NCBI GenBank assembly: GCA_963811775.1 | Contig: CAWESO010000001.1 | Span: forward strand, 62,001 to 126,000 | From: Chersky-840 sp963811775 | GTDB lineage: Bacteria > Actinomycetota > Acidimicrobiia > Acidimicrobiales > UBA8190 | DNA length: 64,000 nt | Direction: 5' to 3' | Shown here: positions 52,537 to 61,637 of the stretch, one piece after another | How positions within the stretch are numbered: the stretch's first letter is position 1 | Layout of the letters: the number at the start of each line of letters is the position of its first letter | Program-made: the position numbers and the translations under genes | The notes under the pieces: generated by a model | Databases searched by the model: none | Told to the model about the DNA's origin: nothing | Seen by the model: only the letters and a program-made list of their open reading frames with translations

Positions 52537-55500
52537 ATGCCCCACCCGCCTGACGGCCAGGCGCCGTACCCGGAGGTCGACCAGCAGGCCGATTATCCCC
52601 GCCTCGAGGAGCAGGTCCTCGAGTACTGGGCCCGGGACGGCACGTTCGCGGCCTCGGTCGAGGGCCGCTCCGGGGGGGCCAACGAGTTCGTGTTCTACGA
52701 CGGGCCCCCCTTCGCCAACGGGCTCCCCCACTACGGGCACATCCTCACCGGCTTCGTGAAGGACGCCGTGCCCCGGTATCAGACGATGCGGGGCCGACGG
52801 GTGGAGCGACGCTTCGGGTGGGACTGCCACGGGCTGCCGGCGGAGATGGAGGCCGAGAAGGAGCTCGAGGTGTCGGGTCGGGCCGGCATCGTCGAGTACG
52901 GCATCGACAATTTCAACGCCTACTGCAAGGCCCTGGTGCAACGCACCACCGACGCCTGGGAACGGTACGTGACCCGCCAGGCCCGCTGGGTCGACTTCGC
53001 CAACGACTACAAGACCATGGACCTCTCCTACATGGAGAGCGTGCTGTGGGCCTTCAAGGCCCTTTACGACAAGGGGCTCCTCTACGAGGGCGAGCGCGTC
53101 CTGCCCTATTGCTGGGAGTGCGAGACGCCGCTGTCCAACTTCGAGACACGCCAGGACGACGCCTACCGGCCCCGCCAGGACCCGGCGGTCACGGTCGTGT
53201 TCACGCTCGACGCCGACGCCGACGCGGCCGGCCCGGCCGTGGTGCGGGGGGCGGTGCGGGCCATGGCGTGGACCACGACCCCGTGGACGCTGCCGTCGAA
53301 TCTCGCGCTGGGCGTCGGGCCCGACATCGAGTACGCCGTGTACGAGCTGTTGGGCGTGCCCACCGTCATCGCCGCGGCGCGCGCCGCGGCCTATCCCGAG
53401 CTCTTCGCCGAGGCCGAGCCCCTGGCCACGATGACCGGTGCCGACCTGGTGGGGCGCACCTACCGGCCCCTGTTCCCGTTCTTCGCCGACCACGGCGACG
53501 CCTTCCGGGTCCTCGGGGCCGACTTCGTCGCCACCGACGAGGGCACCGGCGTCGTCCACCTCGCCCCGGGGTTCGGGGAAGAGGACTTCGACGTGTGCCG
53601 CCAGGCGGACATCGCGCTCGTGTGCCCCGTCGACGACCGGGCCCGGTTCACGAGCGAGGTCCCCCCCTACGCCGGCCAGCTCGTGTTCGACGCCAACCGC
53701 GCCATCACCGCCGACCTGAAGGCGGCGGGGGCACTGGTCGAGGCCAAGACCTACGACCACAGCTACCCCCACTGCTGGCGTACCGACACCCCCCTCATCT
53801 ACAAGGCCGTCGGCTCGTGGTTCGTGAAGGTCACGGCCATCAAGGACCGCATGGTCGAACTCAACCAGCAGATCGACTGGGTCCCGGCCCACGTCCGCGA
53901 CGGCGCCTTCGGGAAGTGGCTCGAGGGCGCCCGGGACTGGTCCATCAGCCGCAACCGGTTCTGGGGCTCACCCATCCCGGTGTGGAAGAGCGACGACCCC
54001 CGCTATCCCCGCATCGACGTCTACGGCAGCGTGGAGGAGCTCGAGCGCGATTTCGGCGTCCGCCTCACCGACCTGCACCGCCCCGGTATCGACGCGCTGG
54101 TGCGCCCCAACCCCGACGACCCCACGGGGGGGTCACAGATGCGCCGCGTCACCGACGTCCTCGACTGCTGGTTCGAGTCCGGGTCGATGCCCTTCGCCCA
54201 GGTCCACTACCCCTTCGAGCGGGCCGAGTGGTTCGAGTCGCACTTCCCCGCCGACTTCATCGTCGAGTACGTGGCCCAGACGCGGGGCTGGTTCTACACC
54301 CTGCACGTGCTGGCCACGGCGTTGTTCGACCGACCCCCGTTCCGCCATTGCGTGGCGCACGGCATCGTCCTCGGCGACGACGGCCGCAAGATGTCGAAAC
54401 GACTGGGGAACTATCCCGAGCCGGACATGGTGTTCGACATGTGGGGCGCGGACGCCATGCGCTGGTTCCTCCTGTCGTCGCCGATCCTGCGGGGCCAGGA
54501 CCTCGTGGTGCACGCCAAGGGGATCGAAGAGGTCCGCCGCCAGGTCCTGAACCCGATCTGGAGCGCCTGGTACTTCCTGTCGCTGTACGCCAACGTGGAC
54601 GGCATCCGCGGCGGGGCGCGCACCGACGCCACCGGCGTGCTCGACCGCTACATCCTGGCCAAGACCGCCGCCCTCGTCGACGACGTCACGGCCTCGATGG
54701 ACAGCTTCGACCTCTTCGCGGCGTGCGCGTCGATCACCCGCTTCCTCGACGCCCTCAACAACTGGTACATCCGGCGCAGCCGCGACCGGTTCTGGCGCGC
54801 CCGGGACGCCTCGGCCCCGGTCGAGTCCGACAAGGCCGACGCCTACGACACCTTGGCCACCGTCCTCACCACGCTGTGCAAGGTGGCCGCCCCGCTGCTG
54901 CCCCTGTTGTCGGAGTCCGTGTACCGCGGCCTGACCGGCGAGCGCAGCGTCCACCTGGCGGACTGGCCCTCGCCCGGTGCCCTCCCCGCCGACCCCGCGC
55001 TGGTCGAGGCCATGGACACGGTGCGCGACGTGTGCTCGGCCGCGCACGCCGTGCGCAAGGCGAAGGGCCGGCGCGCCCGCCTGCCCTTGCGCCGGCTCAC
55101 CGTGGCCACGGCGAACCCCGAGCGGCTCGCGCCCTTCGTCGACCTGATCGCCGACGAGGTGAACGTCAAGGAGGTCGTGCTCACCGACGAGGTCGGCGGT
55201 GTCGCCGACGAGGTCCTCACCCTCGTGCACGCCGCGCTCGGTCCCCGCCTCGGAGGCGACACCCCGGGTGTCACCACGGCGGTGCGATCCGGGGACTGGC
55301 AGCGAACCGACGACGGCGTCGTGGCCGGTGGGTTCCGGTTGGAACCGGGCGAGTACGAACTCGTCCTACGGCCCCGCAACGCCGAGGAAGGCCGCACCCT
55401 GCCCGACAACGGGGGCGTCGTCACCCTCGACACTGCCGTCGACGACGACCTCGAGTCCGAGGGCCTGGCGCGCGACGTGGTCCGACTGGTCCAGGCGCAG

Positions 55501-55689
55501 CGGCGCGAGGCCGATCTGCACGTGTCGGACTGCATCAACGTGGAGATCGTCACCACGGCCGAGACGGCGACGGCGATCGAGGCCCACCGCGCCTACGTGG
55601 CCGCCCAGACCCTGGCCGTGGGGATCGCCGTCACCGTGGGTCCCGAGACCTCCATCGGGGTCACGAAGACTCCCTGCCCGCGCCCCTGA
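52537..55689 (+). CDS. ileS: Isoleucyl-tRNA synthetase, type 2 (eukaryotic-like)
   Basis: A 1050-residue class Ia synthetase. The first signature is FANGLPHYGHILTGFVKDAV, the second LGDDGRKMSKRLGNYPEPDM (KMSKR). The editing domain includes MAWTTTPWTLPSNLALGVGP and DEGTGVVHLAPGFGEEDFD, and the anticodon-binding region starts after ADAMRWFLLSSPILRGQDLV. KMSKR with an NYP follow-up, and HGLPAEMEAEKEL, mark the type 2 enzyme typical of mycobacteria and eukaryotes, often linked to low mupirocin sensitivity. The ATG at 52537 gives MPHPPDGQAPYPEVDQQADY. Confidence 0.96.
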   Translation: MPHPPDGQAPYPEVDQQADYPRLEEQVLEYWARDGTFAASVEGRSGGANEFVFYDGPPFANGLPHYGHILTGFVKDAVPRYQTMRGRRVERRFGWDCHGLPAEMEAEKELEVSGRAGIVEYGIDNFNAYCKALVQRTTDAWERYVTRQARWVDFANDYKTMDLSYMESVLWAFKALYDKGLLYEGERVLPYCWECETPLSNFETRQDDAYRPRQDPAVTVVFTLDADADAAGPAVVRGAVRAMAWTTTPWTLPSNLALGVGPDIEYAVYELLGVPTVIAAARAAAYPELFAEAEPLATMTGADLVGRTYRPLFPFFADHGDAFRVLGADFVATDEGTGVVHLAPGFGEEDFDVCRQADIALVCPVDDRARFTSEVPPYAGQLVFDANRAITADLKAAGALVEAKTYDHSYPHCWRTDTPLIYKAVGSWFVKVTAIKDRMVELNQQIDWVPAHVRDGAFGKWLEGARDWSISRNRFWGSPIPVWKSDDPRYPRIDVYGSVEELERDFGVRLTDLHRPGIDALVRPNPDDPTGGSQMRRVTDVLDCWFESGSMPFAQVHYPFERAEWFESHFPADFIVEYVAQTRGWFYTLHVLATALFDRPPFRHCVAHGIVLGDDGRKMSKRLGNYPEPDMVFDMWGADAMRWFLLSSPILRGQDLVVHAKGIEEVRRQVLNPIWSAWYFLSLYANVDGIRGGARTDATGVLDRYILAKTAALVDDVTASMDSFDLFAACASITRFLDALNNWYIRRSRDRFWRARDASAPVESDKADAYDTLATVLTTLCKVAAPLLPLLSESVYRGLTGERSVHLADWPSPGALPADPALVEAMDTVRDVCSAAHAVRKAKGRRARLPLRRLTVATANPERLAPFVDLIADEVNVKEVVLTDEVGGVADEVLTLVHAALGPRLGGDTPGVTTAVRSGDWQRTDDGVVAGGFRLEPGEYELVLRPRNAEEGRTLPDNGGVVTLDTAVDDDLESEGLARDVVRLVQAQRREADLHVSDCINVEIVTTAETATAIEAHRAYVAAQTLAVGIAVTVGPETSIGVTKTPCPRP

Positions 55690-55695
55690 GCGGCG

Positions 55696-55713
55696 GGCCG
55701 GACCGCGCCGGCC
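55696..55713. terminator. Hairpin after ileS
   Basis: GGCCGG (55696-55701) pairs perfectly with CCGGCC (55708-55713) around ACCGCG, six bases after the ileS stop and in the gap to the convergent divIVA gene. No T-run. Confidence 0.45.
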
Positions 55714-55766
55714 GAGCGGGCGTGTCCGAGGTCGTCCCCGTCAGCGGGAACGGCCTCGAGCCCTCG

Positions 55767-56666
55767 TCAGCGAGGGGCGATGGCCCGGGGCTGGCCGGCG
55801 TCGTCGATGGCCATGACCCCCTGGTCGCCGTCGGTGACGGGACCGTCCGAGTCGACCGCACGCGCCCCACCGCTCGCCGCGTTGCCCTGGACGGGGAGCG
55901 CGGACCGGCCGCTGCCCTCGAGCGTCATCGACGACGGGTCGCGTGCGGGCACACCGCCGACGGAATCGGGCGCGGCCACCGTGGGGATGTCCTCGCCCGG
56001 CCGGGGCGGGCTCATGGTGGGCAGGTCGTCGCTGGGACGCGCCGTCGGCCGGGGCGAGGTGCGTTGGGCCAGGATCGAGCCCGTCGGCTGCACGTGCTCG
56101 TCGACCCACATCAGCATGTCGCTCAACGCGCCGCGCAACCGGTTGCGCTCGTTCTCCATGTGACGACCGATGGTCTCGACGTCCGCGGCGAGCTGGGCCC
56201 GGGTGGCCTCCAGCCGCGTGATCTCGTCGCGCAGGTGCCGTTCGGTGTCCTCGGTGACCGACTTGGCCCGCTGCTCGGCCTCGCCCAGCACGCGCCGGGC
56301 GCGATCCTCGGCGTCCGACACGAGCAGGCGCGCCTGCGACTCGGCTTCGGCCTGGGTCTGGTCGACGAACTTCTGAGCCAGCACGAGCGTGCGCTGCAAG
56401 GTGTCGTCGGTCACCGTCGCGCCCGCCTGGGGCTGGAGCTGCACCTCCTGCAACATGCCCTCGAGTTGGGCGATGCGCTCAGCCGCCTGCCTGAGTCGCT
56501 CTCCCGCTTGGCGCACCTGTTCCTGCAGCGCCTCGGCATCAACCGCAACTCGCTCGAGATACTCGTCTACGTCGTCGATGTGATAGCCGCGAAGTGTCTG
56601 GCGGAATTCGACGGTGCGCAGGCTGTCGAGGCTCGAGCTCTGGCCGCTCGGCTTTCCACTGTCCAT
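55767..56666 (-). CDS. divIVA: DivIVA domain cell-division/polar growth protein
   Basis: A 299-residue coiled-coil protein of the DivIVA/Wag31 type, which marks poles and directs apical growth in actinobacteria. The N-terminal lipid-binding motif is VEFRQTLRGYHIDDVDEYLE. Two coiled-coil stretches follow (EALQEQVRQAGERLRQAAER; LVLAQKFVDQTQAEAESQAR to about 195). The last ~100 residues are Pro/Ser/Asp-rich and disordered. TAGGAT ends six bases before the ATG, suggesting its own leaderless transcript at the end of the division cluster. Confidence 0.92.
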   Translation of the reverse strand: MDSGKPSGQSSSLDSLRTVEFRQTLRGYHIDDVDEYLERVAVDAEALQEQVRQAGERLRQAAERIAQLEGMLQEVQLQPQAGATVTDDTLQRTLVLAQKFVDQTQAEAESQARLLVSDAEDRARRVLGEAEQRAKSVTEDTERHLRDEITRLEATRAQLAADVETIGRHMENERNRLRGALSDMLMWVDEHVQPTGSILAQRTSPRPTARPSDDLPTMSPPRPGEDIPTVAAPDSVGGVPARDPSSMTLEGSGRSALPVQGNAASGGARAVDSDGPVTDGDQGVMAIDDAGQPRAIAPR

Positions 56667-56678
56667 GCAGGAATCCTA
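56667..56678 (-). promoter_or_regulatory. Leaderless-type -10 box for divIVA
   Basis: TAGGAT (56678 to 56673) is followed by TCCTGC and the ATG. No ribosome binding site lies in the gap. Confidence 0.5.
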
Positions 56679-56792
56679 GCCAAGGGCCGCGGGGGCATGC
56701 TCGCACAGGCACGAGGGCCCCGATGCCGCGCCAGGGCCACGATCCCGGCGTCATCGGGTGCCGGGCCCTCCCGGCGCTGCCGGGGGCGGCCG

Positions 56793-57065
56793 CTACAGCA
56801 CGTTGGCGGCGATGGGGATGAGCAAGACCTGGATGCCGAGGAAGACCACGATGAACGACAGGTCGATGCCGAAGCCACCCGCTCGCACCGGGGGGAGGAG
56901 TCGGCGCACGGGACCGAGGACCGGCTCGGTCAGGCGGAACAGGACGGAGTTGACGCTCGCCAACATCGATCCCGGCGCGGCCGGGAACCAGCTGAGCAGC
57001 GCGCGGGGGAAGAGGATGCCGTACAGATAGATCCACAGGGCATAGAGGACGACGGTACGCAGCAC
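56793..57065 (-). CDS. yggT: YggT family membrane protein
   Basis: A 90-residue membrane protein with two hydrophobic segments (LRTVVLYALWIYLYGILFPR and LSFIVVFLGIQVLLIPIAAN) joined by RLTEPVLGPVRRLLPPV, the family signature. It usually lies between sepF and divIVA, as here. Its role in cell division or osmotic behaviour is not well defined. Start GTG at 57063-57065. Confidence 0.92.
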   Translation of the reverse strand: MLRTVVLYALWIYLYGILFPRALLSWFPAAPGSMLASVNSVLFRLTEPVLGPVRRLLPPVRAGGFGIDLSFIVVFLGIQVLLIPIAANVL

Positions 57066-57124
57066 GACAACGAGGTTACGGCGTCAGGCCGGTGAACAAG
57101 GTGACGGGCTCCCGGGCGCGGCGC

Positions 57125-57661
57125 TCAGGGCCGCAGGAGCCCGTTCTCCTGGAGACGCTGCCGCTCCTCGGCTGAGACCTTGACGTTCGACGGCGTCACC
57201 AGGAACACCTTGTCGGCGACGCGCTCCATCTTCCCGTTCAGCGCGTAGGCGACACCGCTGCAGAAGTCGATCATGCGGCGCATCAGCTCGCGGTCGGCGA
57301 CCTGAAGGTTGACGATCACGGGTTGGTTGGCCATGAGCCGGTCGGCGATCTGACGGGCGTCGCCGAATTGCATCGGCGCCACCACGTGGACGCGGGCCCC
57401 GGGCTCGGCCACGACGGGACGCACCACGCTGCGCGGGGTGACGGTGGGCGTCACGGTCGGGAAGTCCTCTCGGGGGAGCGGCCGGATGGTGCTGGTAGCG
57501 ACGGCGGAGGTGGGCTCGTCCTCTTCTTCGGCGGCGAGCGACACCCGGGAGCTGAGGCGCGGGCTCACGGGCGCGCGCGGTTCGTACTCGTCGTAGTCGT
57601 CGTACTCGTCGTCGACCAGGCCCAGATACACCATGGCCCTCTTGAAGAATCCAGACGCCAT
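57125..57661 (-). CDS. sepF: Cell division protein SepF
   Basis: SepF anchors FtsZ to the membrane in bacteria without FtsA, as in most actinobacteria. The N-terminal amphipathic membrane anchor MASGFFKRAMVYLGLVDDEY precedes a disordered acidic linker. The globular domain has VVAPMQFGDARQIADRLMAN, QPVIVNLQVADRELMRRMID and FCSGVAYALNGKMERVADKV then FLVTPSNVKVSAEERQR. GGGAGG lies before the ATG. 178 residues is normal. Confidence 0.95.
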   Translation of the reverse strand: MASGFFKRAMVYLGLVDDEYDDYDEYEPRAPVSPRLSSRVSLAAEEEDEPTSAVATSTIRPLPREDFPTVTPTVTPRSVVRPVVAEPGARVHVVAPMQFGDARQIADRLMANQPVIVNLQVADRELMRRMIDFCSGVAYALNGKMERVADKVFLVTPSNVKVSAEERQRLQENGLLRP

Positions 57662-57739
57662 CGCCAGCCTCCCGCTCGACAGCGTAGTGCCTCCGACCAG
57701 GCACAGGGGGATGGCAGGGGGCCGCCGAGGGCGGCCGCC

Positions 57740-58582
57740 TCACCCCGGCGGGTGGGGCCGTTCCCCGAACAAGGCGCGCCCCACACGCACCATGGTGCTG
57801 CCCTCCGACACCGCCACCTCGAGGTCGTCGGTCATCCCCATCGACACCTCGGGAAGCCCGAGGTCATGGGCCAGATGCGCCGTCAGGCGGAACGAGGGCC
57901 GAGACGCCTCGGGGGGCCCGAGGGGGCCGACGGTCATGAGACCGCGCACGTCGAGCCCCCGTTCCCGCAGCGCCGCCACGAGCCCGGGGACCTCCGCCGG
58001 CGCGCAGCCGTTGCGGCCCGGGGCCGCCGTCGTGTCCACCTCCACGAGCACGGTGGCACCCGGCGCGTGCGCCGCGATGGTCTCCCCTTCCGCCACGCGG
58101 CTGACCGTCTCCCACCACGACACCACCGGCGCCAGGGCGCGCACCCGGCGTCGCTGGACGGCACCGAGGTAGTGCCAACGCGGCACGGGCGCGCCGTGCG
58201 TTGCCTCGGCGGTCGCGTCACGGGTCGCGTCATCGGGTGCGGTGACATGGTGCGCGGTCCCGGACGCGTCGTCGGGAGACGCGACGGCATCAGACGTCGC
58301 GACGGCATCAGACGTCACGACGGCATCGGGAGGCGCGTCGGTCGATCCCGACAGCTCCGCCACCTTGGCCAGGAACTCGTCGGCGTAGTTCTCCCCGATG
58401 TCGTACAGGCCGAGCTGGCGCGCCACCACCACCGCGCCGGAGGTGAAGCCCTTCGTCACCGCGACGATGCGCACGCCCGTCGCGTCCCGACCGGCCTCGT
58501 GGATCCGCCGGCGGACGACGGCCAGGCGCGCCGCCACGACGTCGACGGGCGGGGGCGGGGCGAGCACCCGGGCGGCGGCCAC
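57740..58582 (-). CDS. yggS: YggS/PLPBP pyridoxal-phosphate homeostasis protein
   Basis: An alanine racemase-fold PLP-binding protein. VRIVAVTKGFTSGAVVVARQ carries the PLP-lysine, and LYDIGENYADEFLAKVAEL, WHYLGAVQRRRV, VLVEVDTTAAPGRNGC, GLMTVGPLG and EVSMGMTDDLEVAVSEGSTM follow. The usual IGxLQxxK reads LGAVQRRR. An insertion of about 45 residues (from ~80) rich in Asp-Ala-Val-Ala-Thr-Ser is encoded partly by 18-bp tandem repeats and lies in a surface loop before the IG-Q strand. GTG start. Confidence 0.92.
   Translation of the reverse strand: MAAARVLAPPPPVDVVAARLAVVRRRIHEAGRDATGVRIVAVTKGFTSGAVVVARQLGLYDIGENYADEFLAKVAELSGSTDAPPDAVVTSDAVATSDAVASPDDASGTAHHVTAPDDATRDATAEATHGAPVPRWHYLGAVQRRRVRALAPVVSWWETVSRVAEGETIAAHAPGATVLVEVDTTAAPGRNGCAPAEVPGLVAALRERGLDVRGLMTVGPLGPPEASRPSFRLTAHLAHDLGLPEVSMGMTDDLEVAVSEGSTMVRVGRALFGERPHPPG
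58281..58334. repeat. 18-bp tandem repeat inside yggS
   Basis: GCGACGGCATCAGACGTC occurs exactly twice (58281-58298, 58299-58316), and 58317-58334 is a degenerate third copy. It encodes Ser-Asp-Ala-Val-(Ala/Val)-Thr repeats within the YggS loop insertion and keeps the frame. Confidence 0.85.
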
Positions 58583-58588
58583 GCCGGC

Positions 58589-59183
58589 TCAGCCCTGACG
58601 CCAGACGAGCAGGGCCTGGCGGGCCTCGTCACCCCGGGCGCGGTGGGAGAAGTAGCCCGGGTGACACATGGTGCAGGCGTCGACCGCCGTCACCAGCGCC
58701 ACACCGGAGCGTGACAACTCACCACGTACTGCGGCGGGCAGGTCGAGCGACGGTCGGCCCCGGGTCGTGGTGGGCGCGCACCTCGGGCCCGAACGCCCCA
58801 GGGTGGGCGTCGAGGTCGCGCTCGGAGAACTCGTAGCAGCACGCGCCGATGCACGGTCCCATCCCCGCCACCACCGCGCTCGCCCCCAGGGCGCGCAGCG
58901 CGTCGACGGCGCGCGGCACCACGCCGGCGGCCAGGCCCCGCCAGCCCACGTGCACCGCGGCGTGGGCGCCTTCGGGTGACCCGAGCGCCACCGTGGCGCA
59001 GTCCGCGCTGAGGACCACCAGGGCGAAGCGCTCCCCCGTCGACACCAGGGCGTCACCGGCGGGCGGCGCCCCGTCGGCCCCCGACGCCCACAGCACGGCC
59101 CCGTCGGGGACGGGGACGGCGGCGGCCACGACGCCGGCCGCGTGCACCTGGCGCAGGCGGCGCACCACCCGGCCGGGGGGCAC
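58589..59183 (-). CDS. pgeF: Purine nucleoside phosphorylase / laccase-domain protein PgeF (frameshifted)
   Basis: YfiH/PgeF-type proteins carry a Cys-His-His metal site and act on nucleosides or edit peptidoglycan precursors. The first part reads VVRRLRQVHAAGVVAAAVPV, VLSADCATVALGSPEGAHAA, VHVGWRGLAAGVVPRAVDAL and MGPCIGACCYEFSERDLDAH. At the CCCC run (58758-58761) the frame changes and GRPSLDLPAAVRGELSRSGV then CTMCHPGYFSHRARGDE continues. Removing one base joins them. The frame continues upstream to about 59285 as plausible coding sequence (TPVHALWTDAADGDQRAVAE) without any ATG, GTG or TTG, so the N-terminus is unresolved. Confidence 0.85.
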
Positions 59184-59287
59184 GAACGAGGGGGGCGGCC
59201 CCTCGGCGACGGCGCGCTGGTCCCCGTCCGCGGCGTCGGTCCACAGGGCGTGGACCGGGGTTCCCCGAAGGCCGCGTGGCGCCGGGG

Positions 59288-60394
59288 CTAGCGGAGGAAC
59301 GACGGGACGTCGAACTCGTCGTCACCGAGGTCGAGGTCGTCGTCGTCGGGTGTGGCGAAGATGTCCTCGTGCACGTTGTCGAACCCGAGCACCTGGCTGC
59401 GGTCCTCGGGACGGGGCTCGGCCCCACCGCCGCGGCCCTCCTCCCAGCGCTCGAAGCCCGCGGCGATCACGGTGACGCGCACCGAGTCGGTCATGGAGTC
59501 GTCGATCACGTTGCCGAAGATGATGTTGGCGTCGGGGTGGGCGTGGCCGTGGATGATCTCCATGGCCTCGTTCACCTCGAACAGGCCGAGGTCGGGTCCC
59601 CCCGCGATGTCCACCAGGATGCCCCGGGCCCCTTCGATCGACGCCTCGAGCAGCGGGCTCGTGATGGCCCCCCGGGCCGCGTTCACCGCCCGGCCGTCGC
59701 CGGAGGCCTGGCCGATGCCCATGATGGCGGTGCCGGCGTTGGCGAGCACCATGCGCACGTCGGCGAAGTCGGTGTTGATCTGCCCGGGCACGGTGATGAG
59801 GTCGGTGATGCCCTGCACCCCCTGGAGCAGGACCTCGTCGGCCATCTTGAACGCGCTCATCATCGACGTCTTCTCCGTCGACACGGTCAGGAGCCGGTCG
59901 TTGGGGATGATGATGATGGCGTCGACCTTGTCCTTCAGGTTCTGGATGCCGGTCTCGGCCTGCACCGAGCGGCGCCGGCCCTCGAAGGAGAAGGGCCGGG
60001 TGACCACGCCGATGGTCAGTGCTCCCCCGGCCCGGGCGATCTCGGCCACGACGGGCGCGGCGCCGGTCCCGGTCCCGCCCCCCTTGCCGGCCGTGATGAA
60101 CACCATGTCGGCGCCCTTGAGCGCCTCTTCGATCTCCACCCGGTGCTCGTCGGCCGCTTGGCGACCGATCTCGGGGTCACTCCCCGCTCCGAGCCCGCGC
60201 GTGAGCTGGCGCCCGATGTCGAGCTTCAGATCGGCGTCGCTCATGAGCAGTGCCTGGCTGTCGGTGTTCATGGCGATGAACTCGACGCCCTTGAGCCCGG
60301 CCTCGATCATGCGGTTGACGGCGTTGACGCCACCGCCCCCAACGCCCACCACCTTGATAACAGCGAAGTAACTGCTCTGCGCTGGACCGGTCAT
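59288..60394 (-). CDS. ftsZ: Cell division protein FtsZ
   Basis: The tubulin-like GTPase that forms the Z ring. KVVGVGGGGVNAVNRMIEAG, the tubulin signature ITAGKGGGTGTGAAPVVAEI and the T7 synergy loop NTDFADVRMVLANAG are all present. The conserved C-terminal tail ends DEFDVPSFLR, the SepF-binding peptide. The ATG at 60392-60394 has AGGAGG five bases upstream (TTG one codon earlier is also possible), giving 368 residues. A consensus-like promoter lies at 60541-60569. Confidence 0.97.
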   Translation of the reverse strand: MTGPAQSSYFAVIKVVGVGGGGVNAVNRMIEAGLKGVEFIAMNTDSQALLMSDADLKLDIGRQLTRGLGAGSDPEIGRQAADEHRVEIEEALKGADMVFITAGKGGGTGTGAAPVVAEIARAGGALTIGVVTRPFSFEGRRRSVQAETGIQNLKDKVDAIIIIPNDRLLTVSTEKTSMMSAFKMADEVLLQGVQGITDLITVPGQINTDFADVRMVLANAGTAIMGIGQASGDGRAVNAARGAITSPLLEASIEGARGILVDIAGGPDLGLFEVNEAMEIIHGHAHPDANIIFGNVIDDSMTDSVRVTVIAAGFERWEEGRGGGAEPRPEDRSQVLGFDNVHEDIFATPDDDDLDLGDDEFDVPSFLR

Positions 60395-60540
60395 CAACCC
60401 TCCTCGCCACGACCCGAACCTCGAGCCTCATCGTGGAACCCCGCCGGGTGGTCGGGCAGCACAGGCTCCGAGCACCAGGTGACCTCACCCTCGACCACAG
60501 CTTCATTGGGATGCGTTCCGGGGCCTGCCGAGGTGCCCTC

Positions 60541-60569
60541 ACGATACGGCGGCGCCGCGAACCGGTCAA
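60541..60569 (-). promoter_or_regulatory. Promoter of ftsZ
   Basis: On the minus strand TTGACC (60569 to 60564), a 17-base spacer and TATCGT (60546 to 60541) form the best sigma-70-type promoter in the window. Transcription would start near 60534, leaving a leader of about 140 bases before ftsZ. It lies in the 232-base gap after ftsQ. Confidence 0.65.
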
Positions 60570-60626
60570 GAAGGCTGACGGCCACGCGCGGTGTCCAAAC
60601 CCTGGTCACCGGGCACGTCACCGGGG

Positions 60627-61637
60627 TCACGGCCGGGGCGGGGGCCGACCCACCGTCGGCTCGTCGGGGAAGGTGACGTTGATCACCGCCGGCGCCGACA
60701 CGTGCGCGTCGGCCAGCACGGTCGCCAGGGCCGTGAGCTTCGCCGGCAGCTCCGCCGTGGTGCCGAGCACCGCGCTGACGCCGCGCCCGAGCGACACCGT
60801 GACCGCGCCCGCGGCGGTGACGCTGACCTGCGTCACGCGCCCGGCGAGGGAGGCCGGGAGCGCCGCCGCGACGTCGAGCGCGGGCCGCGCCGCCCGACCG
60901 AGCACGGTGCCGGGACGGCCTGGCGTCAGCGGCGCCGCCAGCACCAGCCCCGTGGGGGCGCCGGCCTGCCACTCGAGCACGCGACCGGTGCGGTCGACCA
61001 AGGCCGCTCCGCCCCCGGGGCGGGCCATCGAGCCCAGCGGGGCTCGCTCGCTGACGATGATCGTCACGCTGTCGGGCCAGTGGCGGATCACCACGGCGTG
61101 CGCCACCCAGGGCAGCTTCTCCACGTCGGCGGCGACGCTCTTGGGGTCGACGTCGATCAGCGGCGGGTGCGCCAACAACCCCGCCGCCTGCAAGACGGCC
61201 TGGCTCCCGGTGTGCTGGGCGCCGCGCACCGTGGCGTTGCGCAGGGCCAGCAACGGTGTGTGCAGCACGAGCAACACGACGCACAGCGCCACGAGCACCG
61301 CCACCCCGCCGACGATGTACCGCAGCCGGCGATGCGCCTGCTCGCGCAGCACCGCCATCCGGCGTTGCCACACCCGGGGGTGCACGGCGGGGCTCCGGTC
61401 CTCGCTCGGGCTCCGGTCCTCGGCGGGGCGGCGCGCGTGGCCCCCGTCGGTGCCGATCCCGGCGGCACCGGCCGTCCCCCGTCCCCCGTCGCCCCCATCG
61501 GGCACGGTCTCCTCGGCGGCCCCGGTCCCCCCCGTGGGACCGTCGGGCCAGTCGGTTCGGGCGGGACCGACCTCGGGGGCCGCGGCGGGCGGCGGTCCCA
61601 CCTCGAGGCCGGTCCGTCCGGGCGAGGACTCCGTCAT
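60627..61637 (-). CDS. ftsQ: Cell division protein FtsQ
   Basis: FtsQ is a bitopic membrane protein linking early and late divisome parts. About 105 disordered, Pro/Gly-rich cytoplasmic residues precede one membrane span (VGGVAVLVALCVVLLVLHTP). The POTRA domain follows (LALRNATVRGAQHTGSQAVL, PPLIDVDPKSVAADVEKLPW, VAHAVVIRHWPDSVTIIVSE), then the beta domain. The ATG at 61635-61637 overlaps the murB stop as ATGA. Confidence 0.92.
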   Translation of the reverse strand: MTESSPGRTGLEVGPPPAAAPEVGPARTDWPDGPTGGTGAAEETVPDGGDGGRGTAGAAGIGTDGGHARRPAEDRSPSEDRSPAVHPRVWQRRMAVLREQAHRRLRYIVGGVAVLVALCVVLLVLHTPLLALRNATVRGAQHTGSQAVLQAAGLLAHPPLIDVDPKSVAADVEKLPWVAHAVVIRHWPDSVTIIVSERAPLGSMARPGGGAALVDRTGRVLEWQAGAPTGLVLAAPLTPGRPGTVLGRAARPALDVAAALPASLAGRVTQVSVTAAGAVTVSLGRGVSAVLGTTAELPAKLTALATVLADAHVSAPAVINVTFPDEPTVGRPPPRP

